From JBFGFG01 sp041627475 (GTDB lineage Bacteria; Actinomycetota; Nitriliruptoria; Nitriliruptorales; Nitriliruptoraceae), in NCBI GenBank assembly GCA_041627475.1, contig JBFKQZ010000109.1, positions 1 through 9,965 on the forward strand: a stretch of DNA of 9,965 nucleotides, read 5' to 3'. This document shows, one piece after another, positions 1 to 6,236 of this stretch (the first letter of the stretch is position 1; every line of letters starts with the position of its first letter). Below the pieces are notes generated by a model. That model searched no databases. It was not told the DNA's origin and saw only the letters and a program-made list of their open reading frames with translations. A program made the position numbers and the translations under genes.

Positions 1-232
1 GGTCGTCGGTCACCTGCCCCATGCGCCCGAAGGCCGTCACGGCGCGGTCGACGGCCGCCCGCGCGACGCCACGTTCCGCCGCCGGCAGGTGCAGCACCGT
101 GCCGTCGTGCTGCAGCACGAGCAGGGCGTCGCCGGGCTCGAAGGCGGCGGCGGTCGCCTCGTCGACGTGGGTCACGCGGTCACCACCCCAGAGCAGGGGC
201 ATGCCGGGTGTGAGGGTCTCGAGCTGGTCCAT
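1..232 (-). CDS. N-terminal fragment, possible ProA-like aldehyde dehydrogenase
   Basis: Minus-strand frame open from an ATG at 232-230 to the window edge; about 77 residues are visible, beginning MDQLETLTPGMPLLWGGD. The text resembles, from memory, the N-terminal extension of actinobacterial proteins annotated glutamate-5-semialdehyde dehydrogenase (WGGDRVTHVDEATAAAF, then AAVDRAVTAF-RMG). No catalytic Cys/Glu region is in view, so the enzyme name is an inference. It begins 14 bases after the stop of the Nudix regulator and is therefore probably the last visible gene of the same transcription unit. No good Shine-Dalgarno precedes the ATG; an alternative in-frame ATG lies at 202-200. That the frame is coding is fairly sure; the family is not. 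Confidence 0.45.
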   Translation of the reverse strand, partial: MDQLETLTPGMPLLWGGDRVTHVDEATAAAFEPGDALLVLQHDGTVLHLPAAERGVARAAVDRAVTAFGRMGQVTDD

Positions 233-246
233 GTCGGGCAAGGTAC

Positions 247-957
247 TCAGGGGGCCGGCGGTGACTGGCGCACGATGAGGCGCGCGAGGCGACGCTCCCC
301 GCCGTCGACCGCGAACTCACCAGCCGTGTGGCGGTAGAGCTTCGCCGGCCGCCCCGGCCCCTCCCGCTGGACCGCCCCGGTCTCCTCGACCGTGCCCGAG
401 GCGAGGACGTCACGACGGAAGTTGCGCACGTCGAGCTCGTGGCCGAGCACGGCCTCGTAGACCACCTGCAGCTCCGCGAGCGTGAAGGCGTCCCCGAGCA
501 GCTGGAACGCCAGCGGTGCGTAGCGGGCCTTGGCCCGCAGCCGTGCGACACCGTCGGTCACGAACCGGTCCTGGTCGAAGGCGAGCGGGCCGGGCAGGTC
601 GTCGACCGGCCACCAGTCGGCCTCGCCCGCTGGCGTGGCGCGGTCCGCGTCGACCAGCGCCAGCTGGACGACCGACACGACCCGGGTGGCCCCCGACGCC
701 GTGGCCTGGTCGTAGGTCTGGAGCTGCTCCAGCCAGACCTCGTCGAGTCCCGCCTTGTCCTGCACGGCCCGCCGGGCCGTCTCGGCCAGCGTCTCACCGG
801 GGCGGGTGAACGAACCGGGCACCGCCCAGCGTCCCGCGGACGGGTCGTACGACCGGCGGTGGAGCAGGACACGCAGCCGCCCGTCCACGACCGTGAACAG
901 GGTCAGGTCCACCGCCACGTGGACGGGGTCCGGCGACCAGCGTCGGGGTCCCGTCAC
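247..957 (-). CDS. NrtR-type transcriptional regulator (degenerate Nudix domain plus winged helix)
   Basis: 236 residues. Residues about 12-135 form a Nudix fold (VHVAVDLTLFTVVDGRLRVLL, then GRWAVPGSFTRPGE). The Nudix box at 49-71 is damaged: where the family has R-E-hydrophobic-x-E-E it reads RAVQDK (R63, A64, D67, K68), so two metal-binding glutamates are gone and hydrolysis is unlikely. Residues about 145-215 match the C-terminal winged helix of NrtR proteins, with the signatures YAPLAFQLL, FTLAELQVVYEAVLG, LDVRNFRRD and GRPAKLYR. NrtR proteins are repressors that sense ADP-ribose and often control NAD metabolism; the ligand and targets here are inferred. The start is the GTG at 957-955, which overlaps the kinase stop (GTGA), so translation is probably coupled. 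It sits at the end of the Kai operon and 14 bases before the next gene, which could be a target or merely a neighbour. Confidence 0.8.
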   Translation of the reverse strand: MTGPRRWSPDPVHVAVDLTLFTVVDGRLRVLLHRRSYDPSAGRWAVPGSFTRPGETLAETARRAVQDKAGLDEVWLEQLQTYDQATASGATRVVSVVQLALVDADRATPAGEADWWPVDDLPGPLAFDQDRFVTDGVARLRAKARYAPLAFQLLGDAFTLAELQVVYEAVLGHELDVRNFRRDVLASGTVEETGAVQREGPGRPAKLYRHTAGEFAVDGGERRLARLIVRQSPPAP

Positions 958-1928
958 CAGTCCACCCGCGGCAGCCGCAGCACGAACGTCGCGCCGCCAC
1001 CCGGAGTCGCCTCGTACGACAGCTCGCCGCCGCTGCGCCGCATCAGGCCCTGCACGATCGCGAGCCCCAGGCCGGTGCCCGGGTTGTCGCGCGCCGCACG
1101 ACGTTCCCGCGAGAACCGCTCGAACATCCGGGCGCGGAACTCCGAGGGGACCCCGGTGCCGTGGTCGACGACCCGGAGCAGCCCCGACGAGCCGTCCGCG
1201 ACACCGTGGACCTGGAAGGGCGGCTTCCCGTACTTGTCCGCGTTCGTCAGCAGGTTGACCAGTGCGTCCTCGAGGTGGTCGGGGTCCACGAGCACGCGCA
1301 GTTCCTCGTCGACGACGACCTCGACGTCCAGGTCCACGACCTCCAGGGCACGCCGCACGACCACCGCGCACAGCGTCGGCCTCAGGGTCGCGGCCAGGGC
1401 CTCGCCGTCGAGCCTCGTCACCGTCAGCAGGTCGTCCGTGAGCCGGGCGAGCCGCTGGGCCTGCCTGTGGATCGTCTCCACGTACTGCCGGCGGTCCTCG
1501 TCCTCGAGACTCTCCCACTGGAGCTCGAGCGTCTCGGCGAAGCCCTGGATCGCGAACAGCGGCGTCCGGAACTCGTGCGAGGCCGTCGAGACGAAGTCGC
1601 GCAACGACTGCTCCACACGCTTGCGGTCCGTGACGTCACGCATGGTCGCGACGAACACGGGTTCGCCGTTGAGCTCGGCCCTGCCGGCCCGCAGCTCGGA
1701 GACGCGCAGGCCATCGGTCGTGTGCAGCTCGATCTCGGACGTCCCCGAGGTCGTCGGGATGCCGAAGTCCCGGCCGATGATGTCGCCACCGAACGCGGCC
1801 AGTGCGATGTCGTTGGCCTCCAGGACGACGCCACGGGCGTCGAGGACGAGGATCGGGTCGGACGCACCCGCGTAGACCACCGTTGCGAGCGCCTCGGTGT
1901 CGATCGTGTGCGGGCGTCGAGCGTTCAT
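954..1928 (-). CDS. Soluble PAS-domain sensor histidine kinase of the Kai operon
   Basis: 324 residues, no transmembrane segment or signal peptide, so cytoplasmic. A PAS domain spans about 11-105 (DPILVLDARGVVLEAND at 24-40, ending VATMRDVTDRK). The HisKA dimerisation domain follows with H-box FVSTASHEFRTPL, phospho-acceptor H118. The HATPase domain has the N-box (LVNLLTNADKYG, around 223-234), G1 box (DHGTG, D255), F-box FERF 269-272 and G2 box GTGLGL 284-289, so all catalytic elements are present. The ATG at 1928-1926 overlaps the kaiC stop as ATGA. A run of G within the end of kaiC is the likely ribosome site. By position it is the natural partner of KaiC, as SasA is in cyanobacteria and as PAS kinases are in proteobacterial kaiBC operons, but it lacks SasA's KaiB-like sensor domain. 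Its probable phospho-partner in the window is the receiver protein at 3764-4675. Confidence 0.92.
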   Translation of the reverse strand: MNARRPHTIDTEALATVVYAGASDPILVLDARGVVLEANDIALAAFGGDIIGRDFGIPTTSGTSEIELHTTDGLRVSELRAGRAELNGEPVFVATMRDVTDRKRVEQSLRDFVSTASHEFRTPLFAIQGFAETLELQWESLEDEDRRQYVETIHRQAQRLARLTDDLLTVTRLDGEALAATLRPTLCAVVVRRALEVVDLDVEVVVDEELRVLVDPDHLEDALVNLLTNADKYGKPPFQVHGVADGSSGLLRVVDHGTGVPSEFRARMFERFSRERRAARDNPGTGLGLAIVQGLMRRSGGELSYEATPGGGATFVLRLPRVDW

Positions 1929-3442
1929 TCCTCGTCGCCCCCCCGCGCCTCGTCCGCGAACAGCTCGCTGACGCGGTCCATCTCGGAGCGGGGCAGCTGG
2001 ACCGGGTTGCCCGCGAGGATCCCCCCCACGTTGCGGAAGGGCAGGCCGATGTGCATGCCCTCCATGTCGATGGAGAACTCGCGGATGTCCTTGTCGTGCA
2101 ACGAGCCACGCATCTTCAGGACCGTGATGCCGCGCCGCATCGCGCCGTAGATCTCGGCGTACCGCAGCAGGATGATCGTGTCGGTGATCGTCGAGATGTG
2201 GGCCTCGGTCACCGAGGTGCCACCGAGGAGGGTGGGCGTCGCGTTGGTGAACAGACCCGCCAGTTCCAGGCGCTTGATCGCGCTCGTCACGCCGATCACG
2301 AACTCGCGGAACGACCGCACCGTGCCGACGCGCTCGAGTGCCGAGAGCGAGTCGATCGCGACGCGCTTGGGACCGAACGACTGCAGCTTGTCCTTGATGT
2401 CGAGGAGGTGGTCCTCCAGCGACTTGACCTCCGGGTAGTGGCAGACCACCTCCAGCATCCCCTCGCGCTCGTAGCGCTCGAGGTCGAACCCCCAGCCGAC
2501 CGCGTTGCGGAACAGCTGCTCACGGGACTCCTCGAACGCCAGGAAGAGCACCTTCTCGCCCGCCTCGAGTCCCCCGGCGATGAAGTGCATCGCGGTGAGC
2601 GTCTTGCCGGTGCCGGTGGCCCCGGACACGAGGATGACCGAGTCGCGGAAGAACCCGCCGCCCAGCATCCGGTCCAGCTCCACCGACCCGGACGAGGCGC
2701 GCACGTTCGACGACGGCTGCTTGAGCTCGATGGACGACAACGGGATCGAGATGATGCCCCGGCCGTCCGCGATGGTGAACGGGTACTCCCCCTTCATGTG
2801 GGTGGTACCTCGGAACTTCAGGACCTCGATCGTCCGCCGCCGCTTCTCCTCCTCCAGCACGTTGCGCAGGATCACGACGTTGTCGGCGACGAACTCCTCG
2901 ATGCCGAACCGGGCGATCGGCCCGTACTCCTCCTCACGCTCCGCGGTGAGCACTGCGGTGACGTCCATCTTGCGCAGCGCGCCCGCGATGCGACGCAGCT
3001 CGTTGCGGACCGTCCGGCTGTCGTCGAAGTGGGCGAACACCGCCCCGAGCGAGTCCAGTGCCACCCGGCTGGCGTTGGTACGACGCACGGCATGCTCGAT
3101 GCGCGACATCAGGGCACCGAGGTCGAAGTCACCCGCGAAGATCGTCTCGTGCTCGGGGGCGGGCGAGACGTCCACGAACGCGAACCGGCCCTCGGTCTCC
3201 CACTCGTCGATCGACCAGCCCAGCGAGGCGACGTTGCGTCGGATGTCGTCCGGGGACTCCTCGAACGTGACGAACACACCGCTCTCGCCACGCGCGATGC
3301 CGGAGCTCAGGAACTGCAGCGCGAAGATGGTCTTGGCCGAACCGGCGGACCCGGCAACGAGCGTCGTGCGCCCCTCCGGCAACCCGCCCAGCATGACGTC
3401 GTCGACCCCTTCGATGCCGGTCGGGATCTTCGTGGTGTCCAT
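1925..3442 (-). CDS. kaiC: Circadian clock ATPase/autokinase KaiC, double-domain
   Basis: 505 residues, close to the 519 of Synechococcus KaiC. The CI domain (about 1-240) has Walker A GSAGSAKT at 31-38, catalytic E61-E62 in FVTFEES and Walker B VALDSL at 127-132. The CII domain (about 250-470) has Walker A GATGTGKT at 274-281, E304-E305 in FLAFEES and Walker B VAIDSL at 361-366. CII carries the autophosphorylation site TEAHISTITDTI: S417 and T418 correspond to S431/T432, and T412 to T426, of cyanobacterial KaiC. The tail after the ATPase core (GNPVQLPRSEMDRVSELF) is about as long as the A-loop plus KaiA-binding tail in Synechococcus. KaiC hexamers hydrolyse ATP slowly and cycle phosphorylation as a timer. 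It begins 43 bases after kaiB; TGGACACC occurs twice, 11 bases apart, across the start. Competence for kinase and phosphatase cycling is inferred from retained residues. Confidence 0.95.
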   Translation of the reverse strand: MDTTKIPTGIEGVDDVMLGGLPEGRTTLVAGSAGSAKTIFALQFLSSGIARGESGVFVTFEESPDDIRRNVASLGWSIDEWETEGRFAFVDVSPAPEHETIFAGDFDLGALMSRIEHAVRRTNASRVALDSLGAVFAHFDDSRTVRNELRRIAGALRKMDVTAVLTAEREEEYGPIARFGIEEFVADNVVILRNVLEEEKRRRTIEVLKFRGTTHMKGEYPFTIADGRGIISIPLSSIELKQPSSNVRASSGSVELDRMLGGGFFRDSVILVSGATGTGKTLTAMHFIAGGLEAGEKVLFLAFEESREQLFRNAVGWGFDLERYEREGMLEVVCHYPEVKSLEDHLLDIKDKLQSFGPKRVAIDSLSALERVGTVRSFREFVIGVTSAIKRLELAGLFTNATPTLLGGTSVTEAHISTITDTIILLRYAEIYGAMRRGITVLKMRGSLHDKDIREFSIDMEGMHIGLPFRNVGGILAGNPVQLPRSEMDRVSELFADEARGGDEE

Positions 3443-3485
3443 CTGGTGTCCAGTCGCCCTGCGACGCGTTCGCCGCCGTCGTTGC
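3443..3485 (-). other. kaiB-kaiC intergenic gap with short direct repeat at the kaiC start
   Basis: 43 bases with no strong Shine-Dalgarno. Read on the minus strand, TGGACACC appears just before the kaiC ATG and again across it (spacing 11 bases), covering roughly 3434-3452. An eight-base repeat may be chance; it could matter for kaiC translation initiation. Confidence 0.3.
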
Positions 3486-3767
3486 TCAGTCCTGCTGCAG
3501 ATCGAGTCCGAGCAGCACCTGCTCGCGGTCGGTGAGGTCGCCGATGATGCGGCGAAGTGGTGGCGGCAGCTCCTTGATCAGCGTCGGCGTGGCGACGATG
3601 CGCTCGTCCTCGGCGAGCTGGGGACGCTCGAGCACGTCGATGACCTCGAGGTCGTAGGCGCCGTCGAGATCGGTCTCCATGATCGAGCGCAGGTTCGCGA
3701 TGGCCTGGTCGGAGCGGGGCGTCCGGCCCGTCACGTAGAGCCGGAGGAGGTAGCGACGCTCGTTCAT
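3486..3767 (-). CDS. kaiB: Circadian clock protein KaiB (canonical)
   Basis: 93 residues, very close to cyanobacterial KaiB over the whole core: LRLYVTG at the N-terminus, YDLEVIDVLERPQLAEDE in the middle, then IVATPTL and PPPLRRIIGDLTDREQVLL, ending GLDLQQD. It lacks the acidic tail seen after GLDL in Synechococcus. KaiB is a thioredoxin-like, fold-switching protein that binds the CI ring of phosphorylated KaiC and sequesters KaiA. The ATG at 3767-3765 overlaps the upstream receiver gene's stop as ATGA and has a good ribosome site (AAGGA, 6 bases before). kaiC follows after 43 bases. Identification is secure; whether it switches fold here is inferred from the conserved C-terminal half. Confidence 0.96.
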   Translation of the reverse strand: MNERRYLLRLYVTGRTPRSDQAIANLRSIMETDLDGAYDLEVIDVLERPQLAEDERIVATPTLIKELPPPLRRIIGDLTDREQVLLGLDLQQD

Positions 3768-4675
3768 GTCTGGTCCTTGTCCGCGGGGGTCGTGGTGCTG
3801 TTCCCGCGGGCGGTCCCGACAGCGCGGTCGCGGTAGTAGGAGACGAGTCGTCCCATGAGCTGCAGGACGACCACACGCCCCTCCTCGACGACCCCGGTGG
3901 CTCGCAGCCCGTCCAGCGAGTCGACGGCCTCGCGGAGCGACCGGGTGTGCAGGTCGATCACATCGCGTGGCCCCGCCCCGAGGAACCCGAGCACGGTCGC
4001 GAGACTACGCAGGTCGGCGTCGACCGTGTCCTGTCCCCGGTAGGCCTGCTCGTCGAGGGAGCGGCGGAGGATCCGCAGGTACTCGCGGACGAGGTCCTGG
4101 TCGTACCTCGTCGGTCCGAGCCGCTGGGCGACGGACTGGTCACCGATCATCGCGGCGCTGACGGTCGTCGTGGACTGCTGGTCGCTGGCGAGGCGCTCGA
4201 GGCGCCGCAGCTCGCGCTCGCGTGCCTCGCCCTGGCGGGCGAGCTCGAGCTCGTGGACGAGCTGTGCGCGGGTCACGCCGTAGCGGACGACGCGGGTGAC
4301 CAGCGGCGAGGTCATGTCCTCCTTCACCACGTAGTCCTGGACCCCGAGGGCGAGCGCCCGGGACGCCATCCCCTGGTCGCGCAGCGCCGTGAAGATGACG
4401 ATGGCGGTCGGCGGTGCGACGGCCTCCAGCATCCGGCGTGCCGTCATCAAGCCGTCGGAGTCCGGCAGCCCGAGGTCGAGCAGGACGGCGTCCGGCGTCG
4501 AGCCCTCGACGTGCTCCAGTGCGTCCGACAGCGTCGAGACCCGGGCCACGGAGGTCGCGTAGTCCGGGTTGTCGACGAAGACCTGCTCGAGCAGCGCGGC
4601 GAGGTCGTCGTCGTCCTCGACCACGAGCAGGTCGATGCTCCCGGGGTCCTCGACGGTGACCGGCAGCGCGGTCAC
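3764..4675 (-). CDS. Receiver domain plus KaiA/RsbU-fold protein, candidate KaiA-like clock component
   Basis: 303 residues. A response-regulator receiver covers about 14-130: acidic pocket E20-D21-D22, phospho-acceptor D67 in VLLDLGLPD, T96 in IFTA and K118 in YVVKED, all intact. A charged, probably coiled-coil linker follows at 135-165. Residues about 186-286 form a helical domain whose pattern (YDQDLVREYL, then DVIDLHTRSL, then LMGRLVSYYRDR) follows both the C-terminal KaiC-binding domain of KaiA (leader Y-x-x-x-LxxY, V-x-E-I-H-x-E-L, L-C-E-x-Y-R) and the N-terminal domain of RsbU; these share one fold. The gene lies directly before kaiB with an ATGA overlap and starts at the GTG 4675-4673 inside the stop of the KaiB-like gene. 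There is no DNA-binding domain. The likely role is an adaptor linking the PAS kinase to KaiC or KaiB. KaiA-like function is inference; the receiver is certain. Confidence 0.85.
   Translation of the reverse strand: MTALPVTVEDPGSIDLLVVEDDDDLAALLEQVFVDNPDYATSVARVSTLSDALEHVEGSTPDAVLLDLGLPDSDGLMTARRMLEAVAPPTAIVIFTALRDQGMASRALALGVQDYVVKEDMTSPLVTRVVRYGVTRAQLVHELELARQGEARERELRRLERLASDQQSTTTVSAAMIGDQSVAQRLGPTRYDQDLVREYLRILRRSLDEQAYRGQDTVDADLRSLATVLGFLGAGPRDVIDLHTRSLREAVDSLDGLRATGVVEEGRVVVLQLMGRLVSYYRDRAVGTARGNSTTTPADKDQT
3774..3778 (-). promoter_or_regulatory. Ribosome binding site of kaiB
   Basis: AAGGA on the minus strand, six bases before the kaiB ATG and inside the end of the receiver gene. It supports the ATGA-overlap start and shows that kaiB has its own initiation signal besides coupling. 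Confidence 0.65.
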
Positions 4676-5046
4676 TGCTCGCCACCCGACGTGCGCAGCG
4701 ACCCGTACAGGCCCAGCGCGGCTGCGAGGTCGGTCACTCCTGCAAGGTCCCCGACGACGCGCTGCCTCGACCGCGTGGACTGCCCGACCAGGGTCGGGGT
4801 TGCGAGGATCCCGTCCCGGTCCGCCCGCTCGGGGTCGTCCAGCACGTCGACGACCTCGACCGTCACCGGGGCGTCCACCGCACCGGCCAGCTGGTCGAGA
4901 CGACGCTTGGCGGTCAACGACCGCACGGTGCCGGCACCGGCCACGTAGAGCGTCAGACGCAGCTCCAGGAGGCGGTTCCTCGTTCCGTCGCCGCCCTGCT
5001 CCTCCTCGACGCCGCGCGACTCGCTGGCACCCAACTGTCTGGTCAC
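4672..5046 (-). CDS. Divergent KaiB-like protein
   Basis: 124 residues from the GTG at 5046-5044. The KaiB fold lies at about 28-116: LTLYVAGAGTVRSLTAKRRL, then VEVVDVLDDPERAD, ILATPTLV and QRVVGDLAG followed by LGLYG. It keeps the ATPTL and GDL landmarks but replaces the LPPPxRRIIGDL(S/T)DRE block of canonical KaiB with QSTRSRQRVVGDLAGVTD, so it is a paralogue rather than a copy of the kaiB at 3486-3767. Start choice: the GTG has a GGGGGG run just before it, and the upstream in-frame codons are unusually poor in GC at third positions. Alternatives are the ATGs at 5100 and 5139, the last overlapping the mscS end. Its stop overlaps the receiver gene's GTG. Two-KaiB operons are known outside cyanobacteria; the role of the second copy is unclear. 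Confidence 0.85.
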   Translation of the reverse strand: MTRQLGASESRGVEEEQGGDGTRNRLLELRLTLYVAGAGTVRSLTAKRRLDQLAGAVDAPVTVEVVDVLDDPERADRDGILATPTLVGQSTRSRQRVVGDLAGVTDLAAALGLYGSLRTSGGEQ

Positions 5047-5128
5047 CGCGCCCCCCGCACGTCCGATCCGACGACGGTATCGATGCCCACGCATGGCCAT
5101 CCGGCTCCGGCCGGGGGATCCGTGTGGC
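5047..5128 (-). other. Short gap between mscS and the KaiB-like gene
   Basis: 82 bases. On the minus strand it has a small hairpin-capable CCGGC-CGGA-GCCGG (5-base stem, 4-base loop) with no T tract, so not a convincing terminator. I see no clear -10/-35 pair. It could still hold a separate promoter for the Kai genes, as it is the widest gap in the minus-strand unit, or part of it may be coding if the KaiB-like gene starts earlier. Confidence 0.4.
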
Positions 5129-6085
5129 TCAGTCGACATCGTCCGATCGGCCGCGCAGCTGCGCCGAGTCCGGGTCGACGACGAGGGTGCGGATGGGCCA
5201 CGGGATGGTCATGCCTGCCTCCTCGACGGCCCGCTTGGCGGCACCCAGGACCCGGTCCTTGACGCCGTTGACCTCGGCCTGCTCGGGCAGCGTCCAGTAC
5301 TGCACGCGGAAGTTGACGCTGGAGTCGCCGAGCTCGCTCAGCAGGACGCGGGGCGGGGGGTCGCTGAGGACGCCCTCGACGCCCGACACGGCGTCGAACA
5401 GGACCTGTCGGGCCCGGTCGTGGTCGTCCCGGTAGTCGACGCCGACCGTGACGTCGGTGCGCCGACGGCCACGCTCGGTCGTGTTCGTGATGGGTTCGTT
5501 GAAGACCGTGGCGTTGGGCAGCAGCACCTTCTCGCCGTCGTACTGCACCAGCGCCGTCACCCGCATGTTGACGTCGATGACCGTGCCCTCGAAGTCACCG
5601 AGGCGGACCTGGTCACCGGGCCGGAACGGACGCCGCGCGAGGATCAGGATGCCGGCGATGAAGTTCTCGAGGATCGACTGCATCGCGAAGGCGAGCGCGA
5701 GGCCGGCGATGCCGAGCGCGGCCAGCGCGGAGCCGACGTTCACGCCGGCGACGGAGAGGGCGACGAGCAGGACGACGACGACCATGCCGACACGCGTCGC
5801 GGTCTGGATGAGCTTGACGACGGCGACGTCGAACCGACTGCCGTCCGTCGTGCGGACGACGAGTCGCTGCACGAAGCGGACCAACAGGAGTCCGACGACG
5901 AGGACCACCACGCCGAGCAGGATCAGCGGCAGCTGGCCGATGAAGCCTGCCCACAGCTCCCCCACCGCGTCCCCGAGGCGGTCGAGCACGGCGTCCGGGT
6001 CGGTGATGTCGACCTCGACGTCCTCGACGATCGGTTCGCCGGGCGACGACGAGGCACCCGGGTCGGGCAGCGGTGCGGTCGCCAC
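5129..6085 (-). CDS. MscS-family mechanosensitive ion channel
   Basis: 318 residues. An acidic N-terminus is followed by three hydrophobic helices: TM1 about 47-73, TM2 about 88-112 and the pore-lining TM3 about 118-150 (LGIAGLALAFAMQSILENF), then the beta-domain signature RPFRPGDQVRLGDFEGTV. The cytoplasmic part contains YDGEKVLLPNATVFNEPITN and the usual C-terminal GMTIPWPIRTL. This is the standard small-conductance channel layout: inner membrane, opens under tension to release solutes on osmotic downshift. The start is the GTG at 6085-6083, supported by a perfect AGGAGG. It is the first gene of the minus-strand unit that continues into the Kai module after an 82-base gap. Family certain, gating and physiological role not. 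Confidence 0.95.
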   Translation of the reverse strand: MATAPLPDPGASSSPGEPIVEDVEVDITDPDAVLDRLGDAVGELWAGFIGQLPLILLGVVVLVVGLLLVRFVQRLVVRTTDGSRFDVAVVKLIQTATRVGMVVVVLLVALSVAGVNVGSALAALGIAGLALAFAMQSILENFIAGILILARRPFRPGDQVRLGDFEGTVIDVNMRVTALVQYDGEKVLLPNATVFNEPITNTTERGRRRTDVTVGVDYRDDHDRARQVLFDAVSGVEGVLSDPPPRVLLSELGDSSVNFRVQYWTLPEQAEVNGVKDRVLGAAKRAVEEAGMTIPWPIRTLVVDPDSAQLRGRSDDVD

Positions 6086-6236
6086 CGTGCCTCCTGCCGT
6101 CGACGACTCCGCAGGACCGTAGTCACCGCCATGGGGCGCGGTCGGGACGCCCGTGCCTCCACGGCCGTGTCACGGTGGCTGGCTACCGTCGGCGAGGACC
6201 GACCCCCTCCCCCGACACGACGCCAGGGCTTCCCAC
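6086..6236. promoter_or_regulatory. Divergent intergenic region between mscS-kai unit and gyrB
   Basis: 151 bases that must serve transcription of gyrB rightwards and probably of the mscS-kai unit leftwards. I find no consensus -35/-10 pair. TACGGT (minus, 6121-6116) and TACCGT (plus, 6184-6189) fit a TAnnnT -10 but lack recognisable -35 partners. A perfect 10-base palindrome CACGGCCGTG is at 6160-6169, with a further CACGG at 6171-6175. A regulator could bind there, but such palindromes are common in DNA this rich in GC. Confidence 0.45.
6090..6095 (-). promoter_or_regulatory. Ribosome binding site of mscS
   Basis: A perfect AGGAGG on the minus strand, four bases before the GTG at 6085. It decides the start of the channel gene in favour of this GTG. 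Confidence 0.75.

Noticed and set aside
958..1518. Upstream extension of the Nudix gene frame through the kinase gene
   Set aside because: The extension is Arg/Gly/Pro-rich shadow sequence. The NrtR-like domain begins right after the GTG at 957, which overlaps the kinase stop.
328..3535. Very long plus-strand frames (328-1875 and 1802-3535) opposite the kinase and kaiC
   Set aside because: The translations are Arg/Pro/Val-rich with no family motif, and lie antisense to genes with complete motif sets. Long antisense frames are expected at this GC content.
6153..6236. N-terminal extension of gyrB from the ATG at 6153
   Set aside because: The 28 added residues do not look like any GyrB N-terminus and use the intergenic region; the GTG at 6237 fits the family.
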